Part shown: piece after piece, positions 5,878 to 14,192 of the stretch | Numbering within the stretch: the stretch's first letter is position 1 | How the letters are laid out: every line of letters starts with the position of its first letter | Assembly: GCA_943914555.1 (NCBI GenBank) | Contig: CALUCM010000013.1 | Location: 1 to 39,768 of the forward strand | Source of the DNA: an uncultured Francisella sp. | Lineage (GTDB): Bacteria; Pseudomonadota; Gammaproteobacteria; Burkholderiales; Neisseriaceae | Direction of reading: 5' to 3' | Length of the DNA: 39,768 nt | Translations under genes and position numbers: made by a program | Notes under the pieces: generated by a model | What the model was told of the DNA's origin: nothing | Database searches by the model: none | Seen by the model: only the letters and a program-made list of their open reading frames with translations

Positions 5878-7635
5878 ATGTTGTATTCATCTATATCCAC
5901 AAGTAATCCAGTGACTAATTTCGCGTTGTACCGTCGGTTATGGCGGTACCTGGCGCCTTATTGGAAAGGCTTTTTTATTGCTGTGATTGCCATGGTAATT
6001 GCCTCTTTAACCACTCCTTTGTTCGCCCTATTAACTAAGCCCTTGGTTGATAAAGGATTTGTTGAACATAATCATTACTACACCACTTATATTCCTTTGG
6101 CAATTATTGGACTTTTTCTGTTGCGCGGTGCAGCAACTTATATTAATGATTACTTAGTGACTTATCTTTCCAGTGATCTAGTTCATCAGATTCGTTTGGA
6201 AATGTATCAAAAGATCATGCAATTACCTGTATCTTTTTTCAAAAATATTCCTTCTGGCAGATTGGTATCTAAAGTGATTAATGATGCCAATCAAATTACT
6301 GATGCAGGTTTTAATGTAATCACTGTATTAGCTAAAGATGGGGTGATGGTGTTGGGATTAATTACGGTGCTGTTTTACTTGGACTGGCAATTGACATTAA
6401 TCACTATCGCTACTTTATTGGCAGTAAGTCTGTTGATTCATTTGGTTAGCTCTCGCTTGCGTCATCTAACTCGCCTTAATCAAGGATATATGGGCAATAT
6501 GACCCAACTTTTGCAAGAAAGTATTAGTGGGGTGAAAGAGATCAAAATTTATCAAAGTTATCGCTTAAACCTACGCTTATTTTCAATGATTAGTCATGCG
6601 GTCAAATATAATTTAGTTAAGCAGCGTTCTGCTAACTCTTTAAGTAGTGGTATTACACAATGGTTGATTGCCATTGCTTTAGCTGCCATTATTTATTTTG
6701 CTGGTTTGCGTGCTCAAGAGGGATTTACTCCTGGTGCGTTTATGTCTTTTATTACCTCAATGATTGCTATGTTTGATCCTATGAAACGTATGACTGATGT
6801 GATGCAGTCTCTGCAACGAGGGATGGCCGGAACACAAAGTGTTTTTACTTTTCTTGATGAAGCAATTGAAAACGATCAAGGTGAGGTTATATTAAATGGT
6901 TTAAAAGAGGCGGTGGTATTTGATCAAGTTTATTTCCGCTATGCTGGGGCCAAACAAAATAGCTTAAAAAATATTAATTTAACAATAGAAAAAGGCAAAA
7001 TAGTTGCTTTAGTCGGTGCTTCAGGCTCAGGTAAAAGCACCTTAGCTGCTTTGATTCCTCGTTTTTATGAACCGACCAGTGGGCGCATACTAATTGATGG
7101 TGAAGATAACCGTCACTTCACTTTATTGAGTTTGCGCCAACAATTAGCTGTTGTTAATCAAGATATTGTGCTATTTGACGGCACAGTGGCTGAAAATGTA
7201 GCTTATGGCATTGAGCACCCAGATATAAAATCCATTGAACAATCCTTAAAATCAGCCTACGCCTGGACATTTGTCAATGAACTGCCAGAAGGCATCAATA
7301 CTAAGATAGGGGAAAATGGATCTCGTTTATCTGGTGGACAAAGACAGCGATTAATGATTGCCCGTGCGTTATTAAAAAATGCTCCACTATTAATTTTAGA
7401 TGAAGCAACAAGTGCCTTGGATCTTGCTTCAGAAAAACAAGTTAGGCTGGCTTTAAATACTTTAATGCAAAATCGCACCAGTTTGGTGATTGCACATCGA
7501 TTGTCTACAATTGAAGCAGCTGATTTGATTGTAGTGATGCATGCAGGAGAAATTGTGGAACAGGGAAAACATCAGCAACTACTTGCGCAAAATGGATATT
7601 ATAAGGCTCTTTATCAAATGCAGTTTCGTGACTAA
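5878..7635 (+). CDS. msbA: Lipid A export ATP-binding/permease protein MsbA
   Basis: MsbA is a homodimeric ABC exporter that flips lipid A-core across the inner membrane. The 585 residues have the half-transporter layout. A six-helix membrane domain spans roughly residues 20-320, including the coupling segment PVSFFKNIPSGRLVSKV. The ATPase domain follows, with Walker A VGASGSGKST (about 378-387), signature LSGGQRQR (about 485-492), Walker B LLILDEATSALD and the H-loop in VIAHRLSTIE. Length and order match MsbA; a related multidrug exporter is less likely. The start lacks a ribosome-binding site. A GTG at 5911 is an alternative but has no better signal. It is followed after 33 nt by fpr in the same direction. 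Together with rfaE2 it indicates a lipopolysaccharide-bearing cell. Confidence 0.9.
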   Translation: MLYSSISTSNPVTNFALYRRLWRYLAPYWKGFFIAVIAMVIASLTTPLFALLTKPLVDKGFVEHNHYYTTYIPLAIIGLFLLRGAATYINDYLVTYLSSDLVHQIRLEMYQKIMQLPVSFFKNIPSGRLVSKVINDANQITDAGFNVITVLAKDGVMVLGLITVLFYLDWQLTLITIATLLAVSLLIHLVSSRLRHLTRLNQGYMGNMTQLLQESISGVKEIKIYQSYRLNLRLFSMISHAVKYNLVKQRSANSLSSGITQWLIAIALAAIIYFAGLRAQEGFTPGAFMSFITSMIAMFDPMKRMTDVMQSLQRGMAGTQSVFTFLDEAIENDQGEVILNGLKEAVVFDQVYFRYAGAKQNSLKNINLTIEKGKIVALVGASGSGKSTLAALIPRFYEPTSGRILIDGEDNRHFTLLSLRQQLAVVNQDIVLFDGTVAENVAYGIEHPDIKSIEQSLKSAYAWTFVNELPEGINTKIGENGSRLSGGQRQRLMIARALLKNAPLLILDEATSALDLASEKQVRLALNTLMQNRTSLVIAHRLSTIEAADLIVVMHAGEIVEQGKHQQLLAQNGYYKALYQMQFRD

Positions 7636-7668
7636 TAAATCAATTTCCATAGGAGAGAATCATAGTAT

Positions 7669-8448
7669 ATGTCAGCTTATTATGTGGAAAAAATACTAAG
7701 TGTACATCATTGGAATAGCAATTATTTTAGTTTCACATGTACACGTAATGAGAGTTTGCGTTTTGATAATGGGCAATTTTTGTTAGTGGGGATGCAGGTC
7801 CCAGAAGCGTCTCATCCCCTTGTACGTGCTTATAGTATTGCCAGTGCTAATTGGGAAGAACAACTGACATTTTTCAGTATTAAAATCGCTGATGGTGCTT
7901 TAACAAGTCGTTTACAGCATATCGAAATCGGTGATGAAATATTAATCAGCAAAAAACCGACAGGTACTTTAGTGCTTAGTGACCTGTTGCCAGGTAAGTA
8001 TTTATATCTATTAGCTACTGGTACTGGTTTAGCTCCTTTTCTTTCTCTGACTAAAGATCCAGAAGTATATGAAAGGTTTGAAAAAATCATTTTGATTCAT
8101 GGGGTAAGAAAAATTGAAGATCTGGCTTATCGTGATTATTTTGAGAAGGAATTGGCGCAGCATGAATACTTAGGTAATATGGTCGCTAAACAGTTAATCT
8201 ACTACCCCATGGTATCTAGAGAGCCATTTATTCATGAGGGGCGCATCACCAAGCAAATTATTAGTGAACAATTGTTTAAAGACATTGGTCTACCTCCCTT
8301 CGATCGAGAACGTGATCGTGTCATGATTTGTGGAGGACCTTCCATGCTAAAAGATTTGGTGCATATCCTAAAAGAAAGAGGATTGATTATTTCTCCCAAA
8401 AGGGGAGTACCAGGTGATTTTCTTATTGAGCGTGCTTTTGTAGAATAA
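7669..8448 (+). CDS. fpr: Ferredoxin--NADP+ reductase
   Basis: This FAD enzyme moves electrons between NADPH and ferredoxin or flavodoxin in the cytosol, supporting Fe-S synthesis and oxidative-stress defence. In 259 residues it shows the FAD-binding RAYSIAS motif (about 45-51), the phosphate-binding stretch around GDEILISKKPTGTL, the NADP-binding ATGTGLAPFLS and the late MICGGPSMLKD. The C-terminus ends in a short aromatic-containing tail, ERAFVE, as in bacterial Fpr of this subclass. AGGAGA lies 12 nt upstream of ATG. It sits between msbA and tyrB with short gaps (33 and 59 nt) and may share a transcript with them. An Isc-type ferredoxin partner is not encoded in this window. Confidence 0.93.
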   Translation: MSAYYVEKILSVHHWNSNYFSFTCTRNESLRFDNGQFLLVGMQVPEASHPLVRAYSIASANWEEQLTFFSIKIADGALTSRLQHIEIGDEILISKKPTGTLVLSDLLPGKYLYLLATGTGLAPFLSLTKDPEVYERFEKIILIHGVRKIEDLAYRDYFEKELAQHEYLGNMVAKQLIYYPMVSREPFIHEGRITKQIISEQLFKDIGLPPFDRERDRVMICGGPSMLKDLVHILKERGLIISPKRGVPGDFLIERAFVE

Positions 8449-8507
8449 ATAAGTGATAAAGACAGAGGTGATACTTTCAGCAAATAAGCTATTAGAAAGG
8501 ATGCATT

Positions 8508-9704
8508 ATGTTTGAGAAAGTTAAATTTTTTAAGGGAGACCCAATTTTGTCTATGGTCCCCGTTTATGAAAAGGATTCACGTAGTAATAAGGCTAATTTA
8601 GGAATTGGCGTTTATTATGATGATGAAGGAAAATTACCTTTGTTAGATTCAATTCGCCAGGCAGAAGAGCTGCTCATCAGTCAGCATATTCCTAAATCAT
8701 ACTTGCCTATGGAAGGACTTCTTGAATTAAGAAAAGCTTCTCAGTTTCTATTGTTTGGAGAAGATAATCCCTTAATTAAGGAGGGTCGCATCCAAACCAT
8801 CCAAACAGTGGCAGGTTCTGGAGCGCTTCGCGTAGCGGCTGATTTTTTGTATGAATATTTCCCGCAAAGTGAGGTGCATGTGAGTGATCCAACCTGGAGT
8901 AACCATATTTCGATTTTTCAAGCAGCTGGTTTTGTCGTTAAAAAATATCCTTATTATGACTATCAGCATGGTGATCTAGCCTTTGAACCACTTCTTGACT
9001 ATGTTAATACACTAAAGCCTCATAGTATTATCTTGATGCAGCCCTGCTGTCATAATCCGACGGGGATAAATTTGAGTCATGAACAGTGGGATCAACTGTT
9101 ATCTTTATTAAAAGAAAAACAGCTTATTTTAATTCTTGATAGTGCTTATCAAGGTTTAGGAGAAGGTCTTGCCGAAGATGCTTATGCCATTAGACGCGCT
9201 GCTTATATGGGGCTTAATTTTTTACTATGTAATTCTTATTCTAAAAATATGGCGCTGTATGGTGAGCGGGTTGGGGTGCTATCTGTGGTCGCCGAAAATC
9301 AGGAAATGGCAAGAAATGTATTTAGCCAATTCCAATTGACGGTACGTCGTTTGTATTCTAGCCCTCCGCGTCACGGTGGGCATTTGGCTTCAATTGTGCT
9401 TAACACTCCACAGCTATATCGACAATGGGTTGAAGAAGTAAACATAATGCGTACACGTATCAGTGACATGCGTCGCTCTTTGCAGAAACGATTAAGTGAC
9501 AATCTTCCTGAGCAAAATTTTGGTTATTTAACCAAGCAGCAAGGGATGTTTAGCTTTACTGGTTTAACTCCTGAGCAAGTGGAGTTTTTACGCAAAGAAT
9601 GTGCTGTCTACTTGGTGGCAAATGGCCGTATCTGTATTTCTGCTTTGAATCAGTACAATATTGACCATGTAGCAGAATCTTTTATAAAAGTATTACGAAA
9701 GTAA
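8508..9704 (+). CDS. tyrB: Aromatic amino acid (aspartate/tyrosine/phenylalanine) aminotransferase
   Basis: A class I pyridoxal-phosphate transaminase that forms phenylalanine or tyrosine (and aspartate) from the keto acids with glutamate as donor. The PLP lysine is K246, in NSYSKNMALYGERVG. Other marks are QPCCHNPTG, the cofactor-contacting Asp in LDSAYQGLGEG, and a C-terminal Arg in GRICISALN that would bind the substrate carboxylate. At 398 residues it matches the AspC/TyrB group. Whether it prefers aromatic substrates or aspartate cannot be settled from the sequence; the tyrB name follows the usual betaproteobacterial assignment. AAAGGA lies 7-8 nt upstream of ATG. It is last of the msbA-fpr-tyrB run and converges on rnfB. 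Confidence 0.88.
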   Translation: MFEKVKFFKGDPILSMVPVYEKDSRSNKANLGIGVYYDDEGKLPLLDSIRQAEELLISQHIPKSYLPMEGLLELRKASQFLLFGEDNPLIKEGRIQTIQTVAGSGALRVAADFLYEYFPQSEVHVSDPTWSNHISIFQAAGFVVKKYPYYDYQHGDLAFEPLLDYVNTLKPHSIILMQPCCHNPTGINLSHEQWDQLLSLLKEKQLILILDSAYQGLGEGLAEDAYAIRRAAYMGLNFLLCNSYSKNMALYGERVGVLSVVAENQEMARNVFSQFQLTVRRLYSSPPRHGGHLASIVLNTPQLYRQWVEEVNIMRTRISDMRRSLQKRLSDNLPEQNFGYLTKQQGMFSFTGLTPEQVEFLRKECAVYLVANGRICISALNQYNIDHVAESFIKVLRK

Positions 9705-9718
9705 TAAAGATGTTTATT

Positions 9719-9738
9719 CTAGACTTCTACGAATCTAG
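9719..9738. other. Hairpin downstream of tyrB
   Basis: CTAGACTTC and GAATCTAG can pair as eight base pairs with one bulged C around a TAC loop, 14 nt after the tyrB stop. No T-run follows on the plus strand, so it is at best a weak terminator between the convergent tyrB and rnfB genes. Nothing else stands out in the 149-bp gap 9705-9853. Confidence 0.3.
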
Positions 9739-9853
9739 TCAGTAAAACAAGAGAAAATTGCTATTACTTGTTCATATAAATAACTGCTTTTCTTGTCTCA
9801 TATGGATTACGTGCTTATATGGGGGAGAAGCTTACTTCCATAGTTGAATTTAC

Positions 9854-10630
9854 TTAGCAATCTGTTTTTTGTCCATCTTTCCATTTTTTCAAAAATATTT
9901 GCGCTTTAAGTTGTTCTAGATTGTCGCCATAACGTAGGTCTCTTTGAGCTTTTCGATAAGCAGAGCGTTTTTGTTCTGATGCGATTTTTTGATTTTGCAG
10001 TAATTCATTTTCGATAGAAATCCGCTTTGCTTTGCGTTTGGCAGCTAGATTTTTGGCTTTTAGTAATAATTGCATTGCAGATGATTGCGTGGCTTTTTGC
10101 CGTTGCTGTTCTTTTTTCTGTTTTTCTAAGCGTTCAAGGCGGGCTTTTCTGCGCTTATAACGAATCAAAGCATGTTCTGAAGCTTGTTCTCTTGGACTAT
10201 TAGCATGACTTAAGAAACGAACCAAAGGCAAATAATCATGATGAGTCTCTGTTTCTAAGTGCATGCAATCGACAGGACACACAGGTAGGCATAATTGACA
10301 TCCTGTGCATTCTTCACGAATTACCGTATGCATTTTTTTTCTACTACCAACAATGGCATCAACTGGACAGATTCGGATGCAGGCGGTGCAACCAATACAC
10401 ATTTCTTCATCAATATAAACTGTATGCAAAGGGCGAACCTTGACAGGTGCTGGTGGGAGCTGCAAAAGATGTGCTAGGTCTTGCATGACTTCAGTTGCGC
10501 CTGGTCGGCAAAGATTAATGGATTTTTCTTTACCTTGCGCCAACGCTTGTGCATAAGACAAGCACCCTTTATATCCACAAGCCTCGCATTGACTTTGTGG
10601 TAAGAGATGGTTGATCTCCTTGACATCCAT
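9854..10630 (-). CDS. rnfB: RnfB-like electron transport ferredoxin (soluble form)
   Basis: This protein carries three predicted 4Fe-4S clusters. The first has ligands C15, C18, C23 and C41, in CEACGYKGC followed by LCRPG. Two more lie in the adjacent ferredoxin motifs CIGCTACIRICPVDA and CTGCQLCLPVCPVDC. Residues from about 160 to the end are a highly basic, Lys/Arg/Gln-rich helical tail. RnfB normally begins with a membrane helix and works with RnfA, C, D, G and E. Here that helix is missing and no other rnf gene is near. Stand-alone short RnfB proteins of this kind are common in betaproteobacteria, and their partner is not well defined. It is the last gene of the ahcY-his-gltS unit, 10 nt after gltS. 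Confidence 0.85.
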   Translation of the reverse strand: MDVKEINHLLPQSQCEACGYKGCLSYAQALAQGKEKSINLCRPGATEVMQDLAHLLQLPPAPVKVRPLHTVYIDEEMCIGCTACIRICPVDAIVGSRKKMHTVIREECTGCQLCLPVCPVDCMHLETETHHDYLPLVRFLSHANSPREQASEHALIRYKRRKARLERLEKQKKEQQRQKATQSSAMQLLLKAKNLAAKRKAKRISIENELLQNQKIASEQKRSAYRKAQRDLRYGDNLEQLKAQIFLKKWKDGQKTDC

Positions 10631-10640
10631 AAATGACAGT

Positions 10641-11864
10641 TTAAGTTAAAATAGATTGGAAAAAAGTTAATACCAAAGAATTCATGATGTCAATAAAAAA
10701 AGCCCCTACCATAGGCACCAGTAAAAAAGCTTTTGGCGATGGACCGTACATGTCGGTAAGGGACTGCATATTGGCAATGGCTGTAGGAGTGGCTCCTAAA
10801 CCAAAGCCACATTGACCGGCACATAAAACCACAGCATCGTAATCTTTACCCATTACGCGAAAGGTGATGAAATAAACATATAGCACAACCACTAAAGTCT
10901 GAATGAATAATACCAGACTTGCCATTAAACCCAAACTGGATAGCTGCCATAATTTCAGTGAAACAAGCGCTATGGCTAAAAATAGATTAAGTGTCACATT
11001 ACCAAATAGATCGACATTTCGATCAAAAATTTCATAGTTAAATCCATAAGTAAGTGTATTACGCAATACGACTCCGGTGAGAAGAGCCCATACGAAATTG
11101 GGAATACGTAAATAGGTATTAAAAGATTGGGTGATGAAATAAGAAACACTCAGGCATAAAGCAAACATGGCTAATACTTCTAGCATAGAGTCCGTAGTAA
11201 TGAGTCTATCTTTTGCACTATTTTCAAAAAGGATAAAATCTTGCTTTTTTCGCTTTTCAATTTCTGCTGCACAGGGCAGGGTGACTTTGCGCATTAGTAA
11301 ATGTGCCACAGGACCCCCTAATAGTCCTCCTGCCACTAAACCATAAGTGGCAGCTGCAATACTTAAATTATAAGCGCCAGGCAGGTGGTATTGTTTTTCA
11401 AACCAAGCCCCCCAGCTGCCTGCTGTGCCGTGTCCTCCAGCTAGAGGAATAGAGCCTAAGATTAAACCATGTAATGGTTTTAATGGCTCAAGAAAATAAC
11501 TAGAGATGATTCCTACGATATCCTGCACTAGCAAAAAAAAGAACAAACAAATAATAAATATCACTAAAGGCTTGCCGCCTTTTTTTAGGCTACGCAGGTC
11601 AGCACTTAAGCCGATAGAAGCAAAAAAGGACAACATGCAAAAATTTTTCAATGCTTCATTGAATTGAAATTGAATGTGGTAAGCGCAGTATAAAATCAAA
11701 AGTACCATAGACATCAATAGGCCGCCAGTAACGGGTTCAGGTATACTATATTGTTGTAAGAAAGCAATACGCTTAGTCAATAAGTGACCTAACCATATTA
11801 CTACTACGGCAATAATGAGAGTGTAGTAAGGATTAACAATGAAAGGGGCAAGAGTTTGTTGCAT
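10641..11864 (-). CDS. gltS: Sodium/glutamate symporter
   Basis: GltS imports glutamate with Na+ across the inner membrane. It has about ten hydrophobic segments and the two characteristic re-entrant regions, visible in PLAGGHGTAGSWG and in CAGQCGFGLGATPTAIANM. The early YSIPEPVTGGLL motif is also typical. The ATG at 11864 overlaps the hisH stop as TAATG and gives 407 residues, near the E. coli length. An in-frame ATG at 11882 would add six residues and overlap hisH by 19 nt. No Shine-Dalgarno sequence is visible, so translation is probably coupled to hisH. In betaproteobacterial his operons hisA and hisF usually follow hisH. Their absence and the presence of a glutamate carrier here is unusual. 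rnfB follows after 10 nt. Confidence 0.94.
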   Translation of the reverse strand: MQQTLAPFIVNPYYTLIIAVVVIWLGHLLTKRIAFLQQYSIPEPVTGGLLMSMVLLILYCAYHIQFQFNEALKNFCMLSFFASIGLSADLRSLKKGGKPLVIFIICLFFFLLVQDIVGIISSYFLEPLKPLHGLILGSIPLAGGHGTAGSWGAWFEKQYHLPGAYNLSIAAATYGLVAGGLLGGPVAHLLMRKVTLPCAAEIEKRKKQDFILFENSAKDRLITTDSMLEVLAMFALCLSVSYFITQSFNTYLRIPNFVWALLTGVVLRNTLTYGFNYEIFDRNVDLFGNVTLNLFLAIALVSLKLWQLSSLGLMASLVLFIQTLVVVLYVYFITFRVMGKDYDAVVLCAGQCGFGLGATPTAIANMQSLTDMYGPSPKAFLLVPMVGAFFIDIMNSLVLTFFQSILT

Positions 11865-12502
11865 TAGGTTGTTCCATCCCAAAGAATAAAATTTTTTAAA
11901 AACTGTAAACCAGCATAATGACTTTTTTCTGGATGAAATTGAGTAGCAATCACATTATCACGACCAATGAGGGTGGCAAAAGGAAAAGCATAAACACTTT
12001 CACCCAAAGTAACCTCTTCTTCTGGAGCCAAATAATAGCTATGAGCGAAATAGAAATAGCTATTTTGTGCAATATCTTGTAAAAGAGGATGCGTTTTTTT
12101 CTGCTTTAATGTATTCCATCCCATATGTGGAATTTTTATTTTTTTATCGTTAATTTGTTTAGCAAATGCTTTTACCGTTCCATGATAAAGCCCTAAACCA
12201 GTACAGTTTCCTTCATCACTTTTTTCAAGTAACAACTGAGCACCCACACAGATGCCTAAAAAAGGTTTTTTTAAAAAAACCTCTTGCAGCACTTCTCTTA
12301 GTCCATTGCTATTTAAGGCTTTTATGCAATGAGGAAAGGAACCCTGTCCAGGGAACACTACTTTATCTGCCTGTTTTATTTCTTGAACACTGCGTGCAAA
12401 ATTAACATTGACCGTTGGGTGCACTGAAGAAGCAAGAAAACAAAATGCATTGAATACGGAGCGTAAATTGCCCATACCGCAATCAATAATGGCAATGTTC
12501 AT
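11864..12502 (-). CDS. hisH: Imidazole glycerol phosphate synthase, glutaminase subunit HisH
   Basis: HisH releases ammonia from glutamine for HisF, in the step of histidine synthesis that forms imidazole glycerol phosphate and the purine intermediate AICAR. The class I amidotransferase triad is visible: C85 in GICVGAQLLLE, and the His-Glu pair in TQFHPEKSHYAG. The start IAIIDCGMGNLRSV and PGQGSF are standard, though C8 stands where Tyr is common. The length of 212 residues is normal. Its obligate partner hisF is not in the window. hisB ends 20 nt before it, and gltS overlaps its stop codon. The protein looks complete, so histidine synthesis is probably functional with the remaining genes elsewhere. 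Confidence 0.95.
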   Translation of the reverse strand: MNIAIIDCGMGNLRSVFNAFCFLASSVHPTVNVNFARSVQEIKQADKVVFPGQGSFPHCIKALNSNGLREVLQEVFLKKPFLGICVGAQLLLEKSDEGNCTGLGLYHGTVKAFAKQINDKKIKIPHMGWNTLKQKKTHPLLQDIAQNSYFYFAHSYYLAPEEEVTLGESVYAFPFATLIGRDNVIATQFHPEKSHYAGLQFLKNFILWDGTT

Positions 12503-12522
12503 ATGACCTAAATTCCCTATAC

Positions 12523-13116
12523 TTAACGATTCAAAGTGCCTTTGGTGGAAGGAGTTTGTCCTTGCATTTTGTCATCGAAAGCTATGGCCTGTCTTAATGC
12601 TTGAGCAAAGGCTTTAAACAAGCTTTCCACTTGATGATGAGCGTTGACTCCTCGCAGATTATCTATATGTAACGTTATCATGGCATGGTTAACAAAAGCG
12701 TAAAAAAATTCATTCACTAGCTGGAGATCGAATTCACCCACTGTGTTTTTGCTGTAATCAACATAAAAGTGCAGACCAGGACGACCGGAAATATCGATTA
12801 CTGCACGGCTTAAGGCTTCATCTAGGCAAACATAACTATACCCGTAGCGCTTGATTCCTTGTTTGTTTCCAATAGCTTGATTAAAAGCCTGTCCCAGAGT
12901 GATACCAATATCTTCAATAGTGTGGTGTTGATCAATTTCTAGATCTCCTTTAGCGGTGAGAGTTAGATCCAGCCTCCCGTGATGAATAATTTGCATCAAC
13001 ATGTGCTCAAAGAAAGGAATACCTGTTGCTAACTTAGCCTTGCCAGAACCATCAAGATTAAGTGCGATATCAATTTGTGTTTCTCGAGTATGGCGCTTAT
13101 GACTCACTTGTCTCAT
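12523..13116 (-). CDS. hisB: Imidazoleglycerol-phosphate dehydratase
   Basis: HisB dehydrates imidazole glycerol phosphate to imidazole acetol phosphate using a di-manganese centre. This is the monofunctional form (197 residues), without the phosphatase domain of the enteric fusion. The metal-binding histidine clusters are QHHTIEDIG and the late HHQVESLFKAF, and a further His lies in FFEHML. The early motif reads FFEHMLMQIIHHG, where family members usually have FFDHMLDQ. Two normally conserved Asp are therefore replaced by Glu and Met; the histidines themselves are kept. The ATG overlaps the hisC stop as ATGA, which implies translational coupling. It stands between hisC and hisH, the usual order for this gene group. 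Confidence 0.96.
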   Translation of the reverse strand: MRQVSHKRHTRETQIDIALNLDGSGKAKLATGIPFFEHMLMQIIHHGRLDLTLTAKGDLEIDQHHTIEDIGITLGQAFNQAIGNKQGIKRYGYSYVCLDEALSRAVIDISGRPGLHFYVDYSKNTVGEFDLQLVNEFFYAFVNHAMITLHIDNLRGVNAHHQVESLFKAFAQALRQAIAFDDKMQGQTPSTKGTLNR

Positions 13117-14183
13117 GCTAGAAAACCCCCACAGGATCGAATGACGTCAATCACTCGTTGATTAATTTCTGATGTGCTCACAGTAATGCGTAAGCAATTG
13201 TTTAATAAGTGATGTGTTTTATGCAAATTTTTCACTAGAATTTTATGTTGATAAAGCGTCTTAAATAATGCATTAGCGTTTGGTACTCTAAGCAAAAGAA
13301 AATTTCCTTCAGAAGGAAAAACTTCTAACCAATCAATTTCTTCTAGCTGGGCAAGCATAATCTCTCGATCATATTTGATGCGAGTGCTTTGTTCTTGGAC
13401 CCATGACCAATTCTCTAACAGAAAGAAGCCAGTTTCCAGGCTTAAAGCATTGATATTATAAGGCGGCATAATAGCTTCTAAAGTGTTCATCACCTGTGGA
13501 TGCCCAGCGGCAAAACCCAAACGAATCCCTGCAAAACCAACTTTGCTGAAAGTGCGTAAAACAATCAAATTTTTTACAGAGCCAGTAAGTGGCAAAAAAG
13601 TATCAGTGGCAAAAAGCTGATATGCTTCATCGATAACAAGCAAACAGTCTAGTTCCAATAAACGGCGTATCGCCTGGTGATCAAAACGTATTCCAGTTGG
13701 GTTATTGGGATAAGCAAGCCAAATCAATCGAACATGTTCTGCCTTTGCTTTGGCGTAGACTTCGTTAAAGTCAATTTGAAACTCTTCGTCACTGTCCACT
13801 GAAAGGTAATTTAAGCCATAGATCTTGGCATTGCGCCGATAAATAGAGAAAGTAGGTTCGAGTCCCATTACCTTCACACCAGGTTTGGCAACTAATAAGG
13901 ATAATTGCTGTAGTAATTCGTCAGAACCATTGCCTAAAGATAAACTGGCAGCTATTGGTACTTGACAGACTTGACGAATGGCTTCTTGAATAGGATGACT
14001 GTATTTATTGGGATAATTAGCAAGAGTGACTGTTTGTAGCCGTTTATTCCATTGATCACGCAATTCTTCTGGCCAGGCATAAGGCAGTTCCATCGCATCT
14101 AATTTGATGACATCTGCCGGTACTTTAGCAATGGCATAGGGCTCTAAATCCTGGAGATCTTGACGAGTCATAGAAGTAGACAT
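13113..14183 (-). CDS. hisC: Histidinol-phosphate aminotransferase
   Basis: A PLP enzyme that converts imidazole acetol phosphate to histidinol phosphate, using glutamate as amino donor. The PLP lysine is K214 in LRTFSKVGFAGIRLGFAAG. The cofactor-binding NPTG motif is in YPNNPTGIRFD, with the Asp in LLVIDEAYQLF. The 356 residues match the family. The start at 14183 has AGGA 9 nt upstream and lies 9 nt after the ahcY stop. An in-frame ATG four codons later is a possible alternative. Genomes of this group often carry two HisC paralogues. This one sits directly before hisB, so it is very probably the biosynthetic copy. Confidence 0.94.
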   Translation of the reverse strand: MSTSMTRQDLQDLEPYAIAKVPADVIKLDAMELPYAWPEELRDQWNKRLQTVTLANYPNKYSHPIQEAIRQVCQVPIAASLSLGNGSDELLQQLSLLVAKPGVKVMGLEPTFSIYRRNAKIYGLNYLSVDSDEEFQIDFNEVYAKAKAEHVRLIWLAYPNNPTGIRFDHQAIRRLLELDCLLVIDEAYQLFATDTFLPLTGSVKNLIVLRTFSKVGFAGIRLGFAAGHPQVMNTLEAIMPPYNINALSLETGFFLLENWSWVQEQSTRIKYDREIMLAQLEEIDWLEVFPSEGNFLLLRVPNANALFKTLYQHKILVKNLHKTHHLLNNCLRITVSTSEINQRVIDVIRSCGGFLA

Positions 14184-14192
14184 GAGCCAATC

